DNA of 64,000 nt from Flavobacterium sp. I3-2 (GCF_013389595.1 NZ_CP058306.1:372001-436000), one strand, 5' to 3'. Positions 24,875 to 34,608 are shown, counted from the stretch's first letter. Translations and numbers: made by a program. Notes: generated from the letters alone by a model not told the origin.

Positions 24875-25786
24875 TTATAACTTATAATTTAAATGCAAAC
24901 TAAATCGATAATCTGATTTTACTTTACCTCCAGTTAAGTTTTGAGAAATGGGTAACATTCCGTTAAGACCAAAACCAAATTTTTTAAATCCAATTTCAAA
25001 TCCAATTTTACCAAACAGCGCATCTCCTTTAGTGTCCTTTAAATCTTCGTCGAATTGTTTATTAGTTTGAAAAACTTCGCCTGAAACTCCAAGTTGTGGA
25101 ACCAGAACTACTTCGTCAATTTTGGTATTATAAAAAAGAACCGAATTATAATTAAACTGATTTCCAAACTGATATTGGTCTTTATTTTCTGTTTTTATAT
25201 TATAAGAAACCGATGAATTCCAACCTAAACTTTCACGAATCAAAGTATATTCTGCGTGTAACAAAACATCCCAACTTCCCGTTCCAACTTGAAAACTAGG
25301 ATTCACAGTTCCGTTCATCATCGAATTATATTTTCCGGTTGGAGCTTTTACGCCGGTTCCAATTTCAAGATTTTGAGCCCAAACCGCGTTTTCAGAAACC
25401 TTATTTAACAAGGTGTAAAATCCGACTACAGAAACATCTCCTAAACCAGAAATGGACTGGGCTCCTAAAGTTTTTTCATTGTTATGAAATTGAAATGGAA
25501 CAATTGCAGAAATCTGAAATTTGTCAGAAACTGAAAACTTGGTCCATAATTGAACGGTATTAAAATTCTCTTTAATCCAAGGCGAATCGTTATATAAACC
25601 ATCTTTACTTGTATATTGCTGATAAAAATAACGAATACCTACAAAATTCTTATTCAACAAAGAACTAAATCCAAGCGATCCGCCACTTGTTGAACATCCA
25701 CAGGCATCGCAATCTTCATCAAAAAAAGGATGCGCAAAAATTGGCATTCCAATTAAAAGGAACACTATTAAATATATTTTTTTCAT
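24875..25786 (-). CDS. Outer-membrane beta-barrel protein with N-terminal Cys-rich motif
   Basis: 303 residues with a signal peptide ending near MPIFA, then a short Cys-rich head DEDCDACGCS (C26, C29, C31), then alternating beta-strand sequence ending in an aromatic/charged LHLNYKL terminus, typical of an outer-membrane barrel (transporter-like family). It directly follows an MbnH-like dihaem gene (1-nt gap) and an MbnP-family gene, and the CxxCxC head could bind copper or another soft metal. I infer a copper transport or surface-delivery role from context; the sequence alone does not fix substrate or direction. Confidence 0.72.
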   Translation of the reverse strand: MKKIYLIVFLLIGMPIFAHPFFDEDCDACGCSTSGGSLGFSSLLNKNFVGIRYFYQQYTSKDGLYNDSPWIKENFNTVQLWTKFSVSDKFQISAIVPFQFHNNEKTLGAQSISGLGDVSVVGFYTLLNKVSENAVWAQNLEIGTGVKAPTGKYNSMMNGTVNPSFQVGTGSWDVLLHAEYTLIRESLGWNSSVSYNIKTENKDQYQFGNQFNYNSVLFYNTKIDEVVLVPQLGVSGEVFQTNKQFDEDLKDTKGDALFGKIGFEIGFKKFGFGLNGMLPISQNLTGGKVKSDYRFSLHLNYKL

Positions 25787-25787
25787 A

Positions 25788-26834
25788 TTAATTTTTAAAT
25801 TGAGAATTGGTTATAAAATCATCGTCTGTCAAGGTTTTTAAAAAGGCAATTAACTGTTGCTTTTCTTCTGACGACAAAGAAATTCCTAATTGATTTTGAT
25901 TTTTTAAAATCGGATCCAAAGTTTTAGAATCAATCATTCCGTTTGAATAAAAATTCAAAACAGATTCTAACGATCCAAATCTTCCATCGTGCATGTACGG
26001 TGCCGTTAACGCAACATTTCGTAAACTAGGCACTTTGAATTTATATCGATCAGAAATATCGCCAGAAACTTCTTCCCTACCTAAATCATTCAACAGCGGA
26101 TTTGGAGGTAATCCATTATTTCGAAATGAATTGTCAGTAAACAAATCAGATATATGGCAACTTGCACATTTATTTCTAAAAATTTGCAATCCTGCTTTTT
26201 CTTCAGAAGTTAATGTTCCACCAACTTCATTTCGAATGTATTTATCGTATTTTGAATTTGCAGAAATCATCACAGTCATAAACTGAGCCAAAGCTTTTAA
26301 CATGTTTTGACTCGATATTTTCTGATTTGGAAATGCCAACTCAAACAAACGAATGTATTTGGGATCCGTTTCAATTTTTGATATGATGGACGGTAAGGTT
26401 TCGTTCATTTCCAATTCGTTATGAATCGGAACAATCGGAACCATTTCTAAATTATTCGAAGCACCATCATAAAAATATTCCGAAACAAATGCTAGATTTT
26501 GAATAGCAGGCGTATTTCTTTTACCAATTTTATCGTCAACACCGTGACTTAAATCATGTCCGTGATGCGTAAATGCAGAAGCTTGTTCGTGACAAAACGC
26601 ACAAGAAACTTGATTATTTGACGACAATCTTCCGTCGTAAAATAAAGTTCGTCCTAATTCAATTCCTTTTGTTGTTAACGGATTATTCGAATACAAATAT
26701 TTCAATTCAGGAAAATTTGAAGGAATTGTTAATTGATATGCTTCATTAACCTCATCAATATCCTGATAATCAGAGTCGTTTGGATTACATGAAAATAGCA
26801 ATCCGAAGCTCATTAATAAAAAGATTTTTTTCAT
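25788..26834 (-). CDS. Dihaem cytochrome c peroxidase / MauG family protein, MbnH-like
   Basis: 348-residue exported lipoprotein (lipobox ending at C16) with two c-type haem sites, CAFCH (78-82) and CASCH (223-227), in the usual spacing of the bacterial cytochrome c peroxidase/MauG family. The motifs APYMHDGRFGSLESVLNFY and RNTPAIQNL are family landmarks. In this family some enzymes reduce peroxide, while MauG and MbnH oxidise a partner protein. The gene is 15 nt downstream of an MbnP-family gene, the pairing known from MbnH/MbnP, where MbnH oxidises a Trp of MbnP to kynurenine and enables copper binding. That role here is inferred from pairing. Confidence 0.88.
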   Translation of the reverse strand: MKKIFLLMSFGLLFSCNPNDSDYQDIDEVNEAYQLTIPSNFPELKYLYSNNPLTTKGIELGRTLFYDGRLSSNNQVSCAFCHEQASAFTHHGHDLSHGVDDKIGKRNTPAIQNLAFVSEYFYDGASNNLEMVPIVPIHNELEMNETLPSIISKIETDPKYIRLFELAFPNQKISSQNMLKALAQFMTVMISANSKYDKYIRNEVGGTLTSEEKAGLQIFRNKCASCHISDLFTDNSFRNNGLPPNPLLNDLGREEVSGDISDRYKFKVPSLRNVALTAPYMHDGRFGSLESVLNFYSNGMIDSKTLDPILKNQNQLGISLSSEEKQQLIAFLKTLTDDDFITNSQFKN

Positions 26835-26849
26835 TTTCGAAAAGAAATT

Positions 26850-27665
26850 TTAATGAGATTCACCCGAATTATGAACGTGATCTACCGTAAACATTTCAGT
26901 TGCATTTTGATGAATTTTTGGAGACAAATTCGCATTCACCATAATAGAAGCCGTTGTTCCAGCAGGATTCAGATTTTCTGATAATTTGATTTTATTTGTA
27001 CCATCTAAAATCTTATTGGCATCAACTAAAAAATGAATACTTGGTCTCATATTTTCGCGAACACGAGCCGAATTAGGTAACGATAAAGTAATTTCTTTGT
27101 AATTATCTAATGCAGTTCCGTGACTACCAACATGAACCGAAAAATTTGGAGTTCCTTCGACTTCATTTGATCGGAAAACACCTTCCATATTAATAAACTT
27201 ATAACCTGTAATCCAAGCCCAAGTCATTTCATGTTGCGCTGCTAAATCCCAAAATTCTTGTTGATCGTTTTCGCCAGTTAGGTACTTTTCTTGGTCAACG
27301 CCAATTCCAAAAGTTATAGAAGTATAATTTGCGGCAGGCACATTTTCTAAATCAATCGTTAATTGATTGGCACCAGAATCAATAATAAAATACGATTCGT
27401 TTTTAGGATACGTAAATGTTTCACCTTTATCATTGATCAATCGGATGTTACTTATGATGTAACTAAATCTAGAAATCTGAAGCGATTCGTTATTCGAATT
27501 TGTATAAAACGAGGTTTCCAAAAGTAATTTATCACCATTAAAAGTGTGGTCAAAAAACAATTGAACATTTCCTTTTTCATTTGTAGCAATCGAATCATCG
27601 TTCGAATTACAAGTCACAAGTAAGCTTACCATCAAAATTGACAGTATTTTAAAAATATTTTTCAT
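26850..27665 (-). CDS. MbnP-family copper-binding lipoprotein
   Basis: 271-residue predicted lipoprotein (lipobox ending LVTC, C19). The body matches the MbnP pattern: N-terminal VQLFFDHTFNG, a FSYIISNIRL block, FGIGVD, and the landmark EMTWAWITGYKFINMEG, which holds W149 and W151, followed by the VHVGSHG histidines (H178, H182) and a His-rich tail (VDHVHNSGESH). In characterised MbnP a tryptophan in the corresponding protein is converted to kynurenine by MbnH and takes part in Cu(I) binding. Presence of the MbnH-like gene next door supports the same chemistry. Which Trp would be modified is not decidable here. Confidence 0.82.
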   Translation of the reverse strand: MKNIFKILSILMVSLLVTCNSNDDSIATNEKGNVQLFFDHTFNGDKLLLETSFYTNSNNESLQISRFSYIISNIRLINDKGETFTYPKNESYFIIDSGANQLTIDLENVPAANYTSITFGIGVDQEKYLTGENDQQEFWDLAAQHEMTWAWITGYKFINMEGVFRSNEVEGTPNFSVHVGSHGTALDNYKEITLSLPNSARVRENMRPSIHFLVDANKILDGTNKIKLSENLNPAGTTASIMVNANLSPKIHQNATEMFTVDHVHNSGESH

Positions 27666-27760
27666 TTGATTTTAATTAATTATTTATCAACAATAGTTGT
27701 TTTGTCGGAAGTCATCCAACTAACAAAGAATAGAAAATCTTAAGCATACTTACTGCTTTC

Positions 27761-27778
27761 ACATCAAATGATTGATGT
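27761..27778. promoter_or_regulatory. 18-bp palindrome upstream of the MbnP gene
   Basis: ACATCAA-ATGA-TTGATGT, a perfect 7+7 bp inverted repeat about 96 nt upstream of the MbnP start. The inner ATCAAATGATT also occurs at 28240-28250, upstream of the first gene of the set. A shared operator is possible. Confidence 0.4.
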
Positions 27779-27790
27779 AAAATGAGATTT

Positions 27791-28168
27791 TCAATAAAAT
27801 AAATAATTAATGGGAGGTTGAAAGATTAGTGAATGAAAGCTTGAAACGTACAAATCTTCTGAGGTTACAATTTGTTCACTTTCAATCACTGTTGAACCGC
27901 TAGAAAGTTCAAAAGCATAAAGCGCTTCACAAAAAATTACATTTTCAAAAACAGGAAATTTATAATCTTTTCCTTCTTTTTGATTTTCTGAAGAAGCTTT
28001 AGCCAGTTCTTTCATTAAATGACATTTCCCGTTACATTTTAAATCGGGCTTGTCACGATTCACACAAAGCTCATTAACAATATAATCATATTGAATAATG
28101 TAAGAAGCCAACGGAAAGACGGGCTTAAACATATAGAGCATTATGAAAATTAGCATTAATTTCTTCAT
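27791..28168 (-). CDS. Small exported protein with CVN...CNGKCHLMK motif
   Basis: 125 residues with a hydrophobic N-terminal helix (signal or anchor) and a conserved-looking cysteine core: C35 in ELCVNRDKPDL, then C45-N-G-K-C49-H50-L-M52. The Cys/His/Met cluster suggests metal, perhaps copper, binding. I know similar small proteins in flavobacterial copper and haem loci but cannot name a family. It is upstream of the MbnP gene on the same strand (125 nt gap), preceded by a -7 box TAATTTTG (28173-28180, minus strand). The C-terminus ends in aromatic residues. Probably the first member of the copper-type set. Confidence 0.7.
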   Translation of the reverse strand: MKKLMLIFIMLYMFKPVFPLASYIIQYDYIVNELCVNRDKPDLKCNGKCHLMKELAKASSENQKEGKDYKFPVFENVIFCEALYAFELSSGSTVIESEQIVTSEDLYVSSFHSLIFQPPINYLFY

Positions 28169-28350
28169 GCTGCAAAATTAATCCACAGGTTAATAGTTTC
28201 CTAGAAATAAGCATAAAAAAAACAAAAAATTTATTCATTATCAAATGATTAAAAGTATCAGATAAAAACATAACTTTATGAATTATAATTGATTTGATTA
28301 AATGATATATTAAGCTTAAAATTATTATTTTTGTGGAAAATAAAATCAAT

Positions 28351-28959
28351 ATGTTAGTTATAGGAATTGCTGGAGGTACAGGAAGTGGAAAAACAACTGT
28401 AGTTCATCAAATTATGAGTGAATTACCAGAAACAGAAGTAGGTATTATCTCACAAGATTCATATTATAAACAAAACGACCACTTAAGTTTTGAAGAAAGA
28501 GCGTTAATAAACTTTGATCATCCAAGAGCGATAGATTTTGAACTTTTAACACAGCACATCAAAGAACTAAAAGAAGGAAAAAACATCAACCAACCGGTTT
28601 ATTCGTTTGTGCATCACAACAGAACAGATGATTATGTATTAACGCATCCGAGAAAAGTAATGATTGTTGAAGGAATTTTGATTCTTACAAATCCTGAGTT
28701 ACGTGATTTATTTGATATTAAAATATATGTTCATGCCGATTCGGATGAGCGATTAATTCGTCGTTTGAAACGTGATATTGCAGAACGAGGCAGAGATATG
28801 AACGAAGTTTTATCTCGTTATCAAACAACATTAAAACCAATGCACGAGCAATTTATTGAACCAACAAAAGCACATGCAGATATCATTATTCCGAATGATA
28901 CATACAACACGGTAGCAATTGATATTGTTCGAACTGTAATCAACGAAAAAATTTCTTAA
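28351..28959 (+). CDS. udk: Uridine kinase Udk
   Basis: Phosphorylates uridine and cytidine in pyrimidine salvage. About 202 residues from the ATG at 28351, with the P-loop GIAGGTGSGKTT at the N-terminus, ISQDSYYK and NFDHPRAID substrate blocks and a DIAERGRD lid region, all standard. An upstream GTG at 28333 is rejected: it overlaps a -7 box TATTTTTG (28326-28333), and the family starts MLxIGIAGGTG. It opens the series udk, divIC-like, methylmalonyl-CoA mutase genes. Confidence 0.95.
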   Translation: MLVIGIAGGTGSGKTTVVHQIMSELPETEVGIISQDSYYKQNDHLSFEERALINFDHPRAIDFELLTQHIKELKEGKNINQPVYSFVHHNRTDDYVLTHPRKVMIVEGILILTNPELRDLFDIKIYVHADSDERLIRRLKRDIAERGRDMNEVLSRYQTTLKPMHEQFIEPTKAHADIIIPNDTYNTVAIDIVRTVINEKIS

Positions 28960-28968
28960 TTTGTACAA

Positions 28969-29313
28969 ATGAAAATAATAACCAAAATAACAGCTAAATA
29001 TCCTTTTTTAAAATGGATAACCAATCGTTTCGTTCTGGTTACGGTTTTCTTTGTTACATGGTTATTTTTTTTCGACACCTATGCTTTTTTTGACCATTTA
29101 AAAATAAATGAAGAAATTCAAAAGCTAGAAGAAAACCGAGATTATTATAAAGATGAAATTCTAAAAGATGAGCAAACCATTAAGAAGCTACATCGAATGG
29201 AAGAAGTGGAAAAATACGCTCGCGAAAAATATTATATGAAGCGCGAAAATGAAGATATTTATATCATTGATATCGAAAATGAAAACGCATCAGAATCTGA
29301 TTCAAAAAATTAA
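28969..29313 (+). CDS. FtsB/DivIC-family septum formation protein
   Basis: 114-residue bitopic membrane protein: cytoplasmic N-terminus, one transmembrane helix (about residues 21-40), then a periplasmic coiled coil (INEEIQKLEENRDYYKDEI and on) and the motif VEKYAREKYYMKRENEDIYII, which is the conserved end of the FtsB/DivIC family. These proteins join FtsL and FtsQ/DivIB in the divisome. It starts 9 nt after udk and ends 5 nt before the mutase small-subunit gene, a conserved flavobacterial order. Confidence 0.9.
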   Translation: MKIITKITAKYPFLKWITNRFVLVTVFFVTWLFFFDTYAFFDHLKINEEIQKLEENRDYYKDEILKDEQTIKKLHRMEEVEKYAREKYYMKRENEDIYIIDIENENASESDSKN

Positions 29314-29318
29314 ATTAC

Positions 29319-30695
29319 ATGACTAATAATTTATTTAATGAATTTGAGAAAATCACTTCGAAACAGTGGAAAAATCAAATTCAATACGAATTAAAAGGCG
29401 CCGATTATAACGAAACCTTAATTTGGGAAAGTTTAGAAGGAATTAAAGTAAAACCTTTTTATCATTCCGATGAAGATGCGGTTACAAATGCCGTTGAAAC
29501 ATCTGCAAGCAACTTTAAAATTGTTCAAGAAATTTTTGTTCACGACCTTGAAAAGTCAATTCACCGTGCAAATGATGTTTTAAACCGTGGTGCAGAAAGC
29601 ATCCGTTTTATCATAGATAACGAAAATATTGATGTTTCTTCTTTATTAAACGAAATCAAAACAGATGTAAATTCGGTTTATATTCAATTAAATTTTTTAT
29701 CAAAAACTTTTGTTGAAAAGATAAATACAGAAGCAGGTAAATTAGCTTTTGAGATTTTTGTTTTAGTTGACCCAATTCATCAATTAGGAAAAGACGGTAA
29801 CTGGTTTACCAACTTAAATACAGATTTTGAAGCTTACAACAACATTGTAAATACTTGTAAAAACATCAATTTTGTAACCGTAAACGCACAGCTTTATCAA
29901 AACGCTGGTGCAAATATGGTACAACAATTAGCTTACACTTTAGCACATACCAACGAATATTTAAATCGAGTTCCAAACTTTGAAGGAACCATTACCATTC
30001 AGATTGCCGTTGGCACAAACTACTTTTTTGAGATTGCTAAACTGAGAGCTTTACGCTTACTTTTCGAAACTTTAGTAAACGCTTACAATCCAAATATTAC
30101 CTTACACATTTTAGCAACTCCTACAAAACGTAACAAAACCATTTACGATTACAACGTAAATATGTTACGTACAACAACCGAATGTATGAGTGCGATTTTA
30201 GGTGGAGCTGATGCGGTTGAAAACTTAAATTACGATGCTTTATTCCATAAATCTAACGAATTTGGATCTCGTATTTCAAGAAATCAATTATTGGTTTTAA
30301 AGAACGAAAGTTATTTAGATAAAGTAAACAATCCGGCTGACGGAACGTATTATATCGAAAACTTAACGCAACAATTAGCAGAAAAAGCTTTGACCTTATT
30401 TAAAGACATTGAAGCAAATGGTGGATTGATTACGCAATTAATCGAAGGAACTATCCAACGTAAAATTGCGGAAGCTGCGGCTAAAGAACAAGTTTTATTT
30501 GACGAAGGTAAAGAAGTGCTTTTAGGAACAAACAAATATCCAAACGCGCAAGACAAAATGGCTCATGATTTAGAATTATTCCCTTTTGTAAAACAAAATC
30601 CTCGTAAAACCTTAATAAGTCCAATCATCGAAAAACGTTTAGCTGAAACTTTAGAGCAACAACGTTTAGAAGAAGAAAAAAACGCTAACGCGTAA
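29319..30695 (+). CDS. mutA: Methylmalonyl-CoA mutase small (beta) subunit
   Basis: 458 residues homologous to the TIM-barrel half of methylmalonyl-CoA mutase (WKNQIQYELKGADYNETLIWES, then ILATPTKRNKTIYDYNVNMLRTTTECMSAILGGAD). It lacks the C-terminal cobalamin-binding DxHxxG domain of the large subunit, as expected for the non-catalytic partner in heterodimeric mutases. Cytosolic. The next gene begins about 6 nt downstream, giving the alpha-beta pair for succinyl-CoA/methylmalonyl-CoA interconversion in propionate metabolism. Confidence 0.95.
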   Translation: MTNNLFNEFEKITSKQWKNQIQYELKGADYNETLIWESLEGIKVKPFYHSDEDAVTNAVETSASNFKIVQEIFVHDLEKSIHRANDVLNRGAESIRFIIDNENIDVSSLLNEIKTDVNSVYIQLNFLSKTFVEKINTEAGKLAFEIFVLVDPIHQLGKDGNWFTNLNTDFEAYNNIVNTCKNINFVTVNAQLYQNAGANMVQQLAYTLAHTNEYLNRVPNFEGTITIQIAVGTNYFFEIAKLRALRLLFETLVNAYNPNITLHILATPTKRNKTIYDYNVNMLRTTTECMSAILGGADAVENLNYDALFHKSNEFGSRISRNQLLVLKNESYLDKVNNPADGTYYIENLTQQLAEKALTLFKDIEANGGLITQLIEGTIQRKIAEAAAKEQVLFDEGKEVLLGTNKYPNAQDKMAHDLELFPFVKQNPRKTLISPIIEKRLAETLEQQRLEEEKNANA

Positions 30696-30701
30696 TTGAT
30701 T

Positions 30702-32825
30702 ATGAGAAAAAACGTTCAAAATATACAATTACCGAAAAACAAAAATATCCAAGCTGCAAACGAAAATATGTTTGAAACAGCTGAAGGTATTTCGGTTAAG
30801 AAAACCTACCAATTAGCGGATATTGAAAACGCTGAACAAATTGGTTTCGGAGCTGGTTTTGCTCCTAATTTAAGAGGCCCGTATGCAACGATGTACGTTC
30901 GCAGACCTTGGACCATTCGTCAATACGCAGGGTTTTCAACAGCTGAAGAGTCAAACGCTTTTTACCGTAGAAACTTAGCTGCTGGACAAAAAGGACTTTC
31001 AGTTGCGTTTGACTTAGCTACACACCGCGGATACGATTCAGATCACGAACGCGTAGTTGGTGATGTTGGTAAAGCTGGTGTTGCGATTGATTCTGTTGAA
31101 GATATGAAAATCTTATTTGATCAAATTCCTTTAGATCAAATGTCAGTATCTATGACAATGAACGGAGCGGTTCTTCCAATTTTAGCCTTCTATATTGTAG
31201 CTGCAAAAGAGCAAGGTGTTGATGAAAAATTACTTTCAGGAACCATCCAAAACGATATTTTAAAAGAGTTCATGGTGCGTAATACGTATATTTATCCACC
31301 TACTCCTTCCATGAAAATCATCGCGGATATCTTTGATTATACGAGTAAGAAAATGCCAAAATTCAACTCGATTTCAATCTCAGGATATCACATGCAAGAA
31401 GCTGGAGCAACTGCAGATATTGAGTTAGCTTATACTTTGGCAGATGGTTTAGAATACATTCGTACTGGTTTAGCTGCAGGTATGAAAATCGATGACTTCG
31501 CTCCTCGCCTTTCGTTCTTCTGGGCAATTGGTATGAATCATTTTATGGAAATTGCAAAAATGCGTGCGGCTCGTATGATTTGGGCAAAGTTATTAAAACA
31601 ATTCAATCCAGAATCAGAAAAATCGTTAGCCTTACGTACGCACTGTCAAACTTCAGGTTGGAGTTTGACTGAGCAAGACCCATTTAATAACGTAGCTCGT
31701 ACAGCTATCGAAGCTGCAGCAGCAGCATTTGGTGGAACACAATCGTTACATACCAATGCATTAGACGAAGCGATTGCTTTACCTACAGATTTCTCGGCAC
31801 GTATTGCGCGTAACACACAAATCTACTTACAAGAAGAAACTAAGATTTGTAAAACGGTTGATCCTTGGGCAGGAAGTTATTATGTAGAAAGCTTAACTTC
31901 TGAAATCGCTGATAAAGCTTGGAAGTTAATCGAGGAAGTTGAATCATACGGAGGAATGACTAAAGCGATTGAAGCGGGAATTCCGAAAATGCGTATCGAA
32001 GAAGCGTCTGCTCGTAAACAAGCGCGTATCGACTCTGGTCAGGATATTATTGTTGGTGTAAACCAATACCGTTTAGAAAAAGAAGATCCGTTACAAATTT
32101 TAGAAGTTGATAACCAAGTGGTACGTCAACAACAAATAGAACGTTTAAATTCTATTAAAGCAACTCGTGATAACGCAAAAGTACAAGCTTGTTTAGCTGC
32201 TTTAACTGAAACTGCAAAAACTGGTGAAGGAAACTTATTAGCTTTAGCTGTTGAAGCTGCAGAAGCTAGAGCGACTTTAGGAGAAATTTCTGATGCTTTA
32301 GAAGAAGTTTTTGGACGTTACAAAGCACAAATCAGAACCATTAGTGGTGTTTATAATAAAGAGATGAAAACAAATGAAAGTTTTGAAAAAGCAAAACAAT
32401 TAGCTGATGCATTTGCAAAACAAGAAGGCCGTCGCCCACGTATTATGATTGCGAAAATGGGACAAGACGGTCACGACCGAGGTGCAAAAGTAGTTGCTAC
32501 AGGTTATGCCGATGTTGGTTTCGATGTGGACATGGGACCTTTATTCCAAACGCCTGCCGAAGCTGCAAAACAAGCCGTTGAAAACGATGTACATGTTTTA
32601 GGAGTTTCTTCTTTAGCTGCAGGACACAAAACTTTAGTTCCGCAAGTAATTGAAGAATTAAAGAAATACGGTCGTGAAGATATTATGGTTATTGTTGGAG
32701 GCGTTATTCCTGCACAAGATTACCAATATTTATTCGATGCTGGAGCAGTTGCCGTTTTCGGTCCTGGTACCAAAATCGCAGATGCTGCCATTACCATTTT
32801 AAATGTTTTATCTGATAATGAATAA
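30702..32825 (+). CDS. mutB: Methylmalonyl-CoA mutase large (alpha) subunit
   Basis: Adenosylcobalamin-dependent isomerase linking methylmalonyl-CoA and succinyl-CoA. 707 residues from the ATG at 30702 (a TTG two codons earlier is less likely). The barrel domain has [38 protein letters not shown] and [16 protein letters not shown], and the C-terminal B12 domain has [15 protein letters not shown], with the cobalt-ligating His near residue 591. Complete. The operon ends at the terminator 32829-32858. Requires imported or salvaged B12; no B12 genes are in this window. Confidence 0.97.
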   Translation: MRKNVQNIQLPKNKNIQAANENMFETAEGISVKKTYQLADIENAEQIGFGAGFAPNLRGPYATMYVRRPWTIRQYAGFSTAEESNAFYRRNLAAGQKGLSVAFDLATHRGYDSDHERVVGDVGKAGVAIDSVEDMKILFDQIPLDQMSVSMTMNGAVLPILAFYIVAAKEQGVDEKLLSGTIQNDILKEFMVRNTYIYPPTPSMKIIADIFDYTSKKMPKFNSISISGYHMQEAGATADIELAYTLADGLEYIRTGLAAGMKIDDFAPRLSFFWAIGMNHFMEIAKMRAARMIWAKLLKQFNPESEKSLALRTHCQTSGWSLTEQDPFNNVARTAIEAAAAAFGGTQSLHTNALDEAIALPTDFSARIARNTQIYLQEETKICKTVDPWAGSYYVESLTSEIADKAWKLIEEVESYGGMTKAIEAGIPKMRIEEASARKQARIDSGQDIIVGVNQYRLEKEDPLQILEVDNQVVRQQQIERLNSIKATRDNAKVQACLAALTETAKTGEGNLLALAVEAAEARATLGEISDALEEVFGRYKAQIRTISGVYNKEMKTNESFEKAKQLADAFAKQEGRRPRIMIAKMGQDGHDRGAKVVATGYADVGFDVDMGPLFQTPAEAAKQAVENDVHVLGVSSLAAGHKTLVPQVIEELKKYGREDIMVIVGGVIPAQDYQYLFDAGAVAVFGPGTKIADAAITILNVLSDNE

Positions 32826-32828
32826 ACG

Positions 32829-32858
32829 AAAAGTCCTGATTTTTTTCAGGACTTTTTT
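32829..32858 (+). terminator. Terminator of the udk-mutase operon
   Basis: Perfect stem AAAAGTCCTGA (32829-32839) / TCAGGACTTTT (32846-32856), loop TTTTTT, T-run to 32859. Confidence 0.9.
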
Positions 32859-32873
32859 TATCTTTAATAAAAA

Positions 32874-33386
32874 ATGGAAAAAATATTCAAGATTGAACTT
32901 CATAAAAAAATCATTACGCTTCTTACATTATTCATTTTTATTATAGTCATTAGTCTATCTTGTGCTGCTACTTTATATTTTGGTTTAGCGGTTCAAAAAT
33001 ATTTACTATTTTTCAGTATCGTATTGTTGATATTATGGGGATATTTAATGTATTCATTCGTAAAAACATTACTTAATTTCAACAAGGTTTATTATTTGAA
33101 ATTAGTCGAAAATGGATTTTCGTATTTACATATTCCCAAATACAGTGGTAGATCAAGAACTTTATTGATTGAAGTTATAGAATCAATTTATGTAAAACCA
33201 AAATATTTCACTATTTCCTTTTTATATATCGATTCCTTTCGGGTTTCTCACAAAAATAAATATGAAATCGAAATAATATACGAGAACAATCGAATTGAAA
33301 GATTACCCTTAATTTTTAGTGAAGAAAACGCAAAAAATGCGGTTTTGCTATTAAAAAACTGGTTAATGAATTATAAGAAAAGTTAA
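32874..33386 (+). CDS. Unknown small membrane protein with two N-terminal helices
   Basis: 170 residues, not recognised. Two hydrophobic helices (about 14-38 and 44-66) are followed by a cytosolic-type beta-rich domain of about 100 residues (YYLKLVENGFSYLHIP..., VIESIYVKPKYFTI, YENNRIERLPL), which by pattern resembles the bacterial PH-like/DUF domains attached to paired helices. It is separated from the mutase operon by a terminator. No functional context. Confidence 0.6.
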   Translation: MEKIFKIELHKKIITLLTLFIFIIVISLSCAATLYFGLAVQKYLLFFSIVLLILWGYLMYSFVKTLLNFNKVYYLKLVENGFSYLHIPKYSGRSRTLLIEVIESIYVKPKYFTISFLYIDSFRVSHKNKYEIEIIYENNRIERLPLIFSEENAKNAVLLLKNWLMNYKKS

Positions 33387-33434
33387 TCACCTCAACTATT
33401 TTCCTAAAAGAAAATAAAATTTATTTCTAATAAA

Positions 33435-33460
33435 AAAAGGTGCTCCATAGAACACCTTTT
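33435..33460 (-). terminator. Terminator of the hmuY operon
   Basis: AAAAGGTG (33435-33442) / CACCTTTT (33453-33460) hairpin followed on the minus strand by a T-run, 38 nt past the HmuY stop. Confidence 0.75.
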
Positions 33461-33497
33461 CAACAAACAAAAAATAACCAATCTATTTATATTTAGA

Positions 33498-34607
33498 CTA
33501 CTTTACTAATTCAAATTTAAATACTGGATAACCACGTAATCCAGCATCGTTTGTCAATGCTAAGAAGCGTAATTTGTAAACATTGTTTTGTGCATCTTTT
33601 ATAACATAGAAACGGTCGTCTTTGATACTTGGACTAGAAGATGGACCTCCACCATTTCTCCACGTATCTCCAATCACACGTTGATCAGAAGTAGATGTAG
33701 CAAATTTTGATTCATCAACACTTGTAATTGAAAAAGCAGCGTAATCAGAATCTAAAGTTTCAGCTGATGACTCAACTAAATAAACTTTTGTTCCGCCCAT
33801 CATATTCGAAGTGATAAAATCTGCAAAGTAATATGTGATTTGACTTCCAGGTTGTCCGTAGTAGTTTGTAAAACCAGTAAATGATAAATCCCAATTTGAT
33901 TTTTTAGGTTGAACACTTGCTTTTTGACCATTTTTTAAATTCAAATACACAAAATTATAACTTGCATCTTTTGAAATGGTTACGGTTTGGTGCGTTGTAG
34001 CATTTAAATCGGCATATTGAACTTTATAATCACTTCCGCTTCTAGTAATTCTTATTTTTTTCCATCCACGAGCATTACCATCTAAAGCAACAGAACCTGT
34101 ATCTGGAGTTGATGTTCCAACTTCGAATCCCATATTTACAAGGTAAACCTTATTATCTGCATCTGTAGCAGAAATTGCTTTTATAGCTGTTCCTTCACCT
34201 GAAGCTGATCCTGTTAAAATACCGGTTGGATTATCAACATAACCCGCAGTTGCTAATGTTGTATAACCAACAGCAACCGTTGGATCTTCAACCTGAACTT
34301 CATCAATATTTGTAGTATTTAATTGCATAACAGCCATTTTCACTGAACCGTTTATGACAACATTAAAATCATTTCCTGTTGAAAAACCTAAATCCCAAGT
34401 ATCTCTTTGAACTCCAGTTTGTGTATTTTCACTTAAATCAACAAAAACTTGATTTGGCTCGTTTGGTCCTCCAACATTTGGTACCATTGTAGCGGATGTT
34501 ACAGGCTCTTTGATGATAGGTTCATCTGTATTTGATGATGAATCGTCTGATGAACAAGAAGTCGCAACAAAAGAAATCATTGCTAATAAGTAAACTACTT
34601 TTTTCAT
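33498..34607 (-). CDS. hmuY: HmuY-family haem-binding lipoprotein
   Basis: 369-residue outer-membrane lipoprotein (lipobox ending VATSC, C18). The HmuY fold is suggested by VFVDLSENTQTGVQRDTWDLGFSTG near the start, WDLSFTGFTNYY in the middle, and the C-terminal VYKLRFLALTND...FKFELVK. HmuY captures haem from host or environmental haemoproteins and hands it to its TonB receptor. It is 1 nt downstream of that receptor, so they are cotranscribed. This copy is longer than the Porphyromonas prototype, with an extra mid-section. Methionine/histidine haem ligands cannot be assigned from sequence. Confidence 0.88.
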   Translation of the reverse strand: MKKVVYLLAMISFVATSCSSDDSSSNTDEPIIKEPVTSATMVPNVGGPNEPNQVFVDLSENTQTGVQRDTWDLGFSTGNDFNVVINGSVKMAVMQLNTTNIDEVQVEDPTVAVGYTTLATAGYVDNPTGILTGSASGEGTAIKAISATDADNKVYLVNMGFEVGTSTPDTGSVALDGNARGWKKIRITRSGSDYKVQYADLNATTHQTVTISKDASYNFVYLNLKNGQKASVQPKKSNWDLSFTGFTNYYGQPGSQITYYFADFITSNMMGGTKVYLVESSAETLDSDYAAFSITSVDESKFATSTSDQRVIGDTWRNGGGPSSSPSIKDDRFYVIKDAQNNVYKLRFLALTNDAGLRGYPVFKFELVK

Positions 34608-34608
34608 T

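Noticed and set aside
28333..28350. GTG start for udk
   Set aside because: It lies in the -7 box TATTTTTG and adds six residues foreign to the family.
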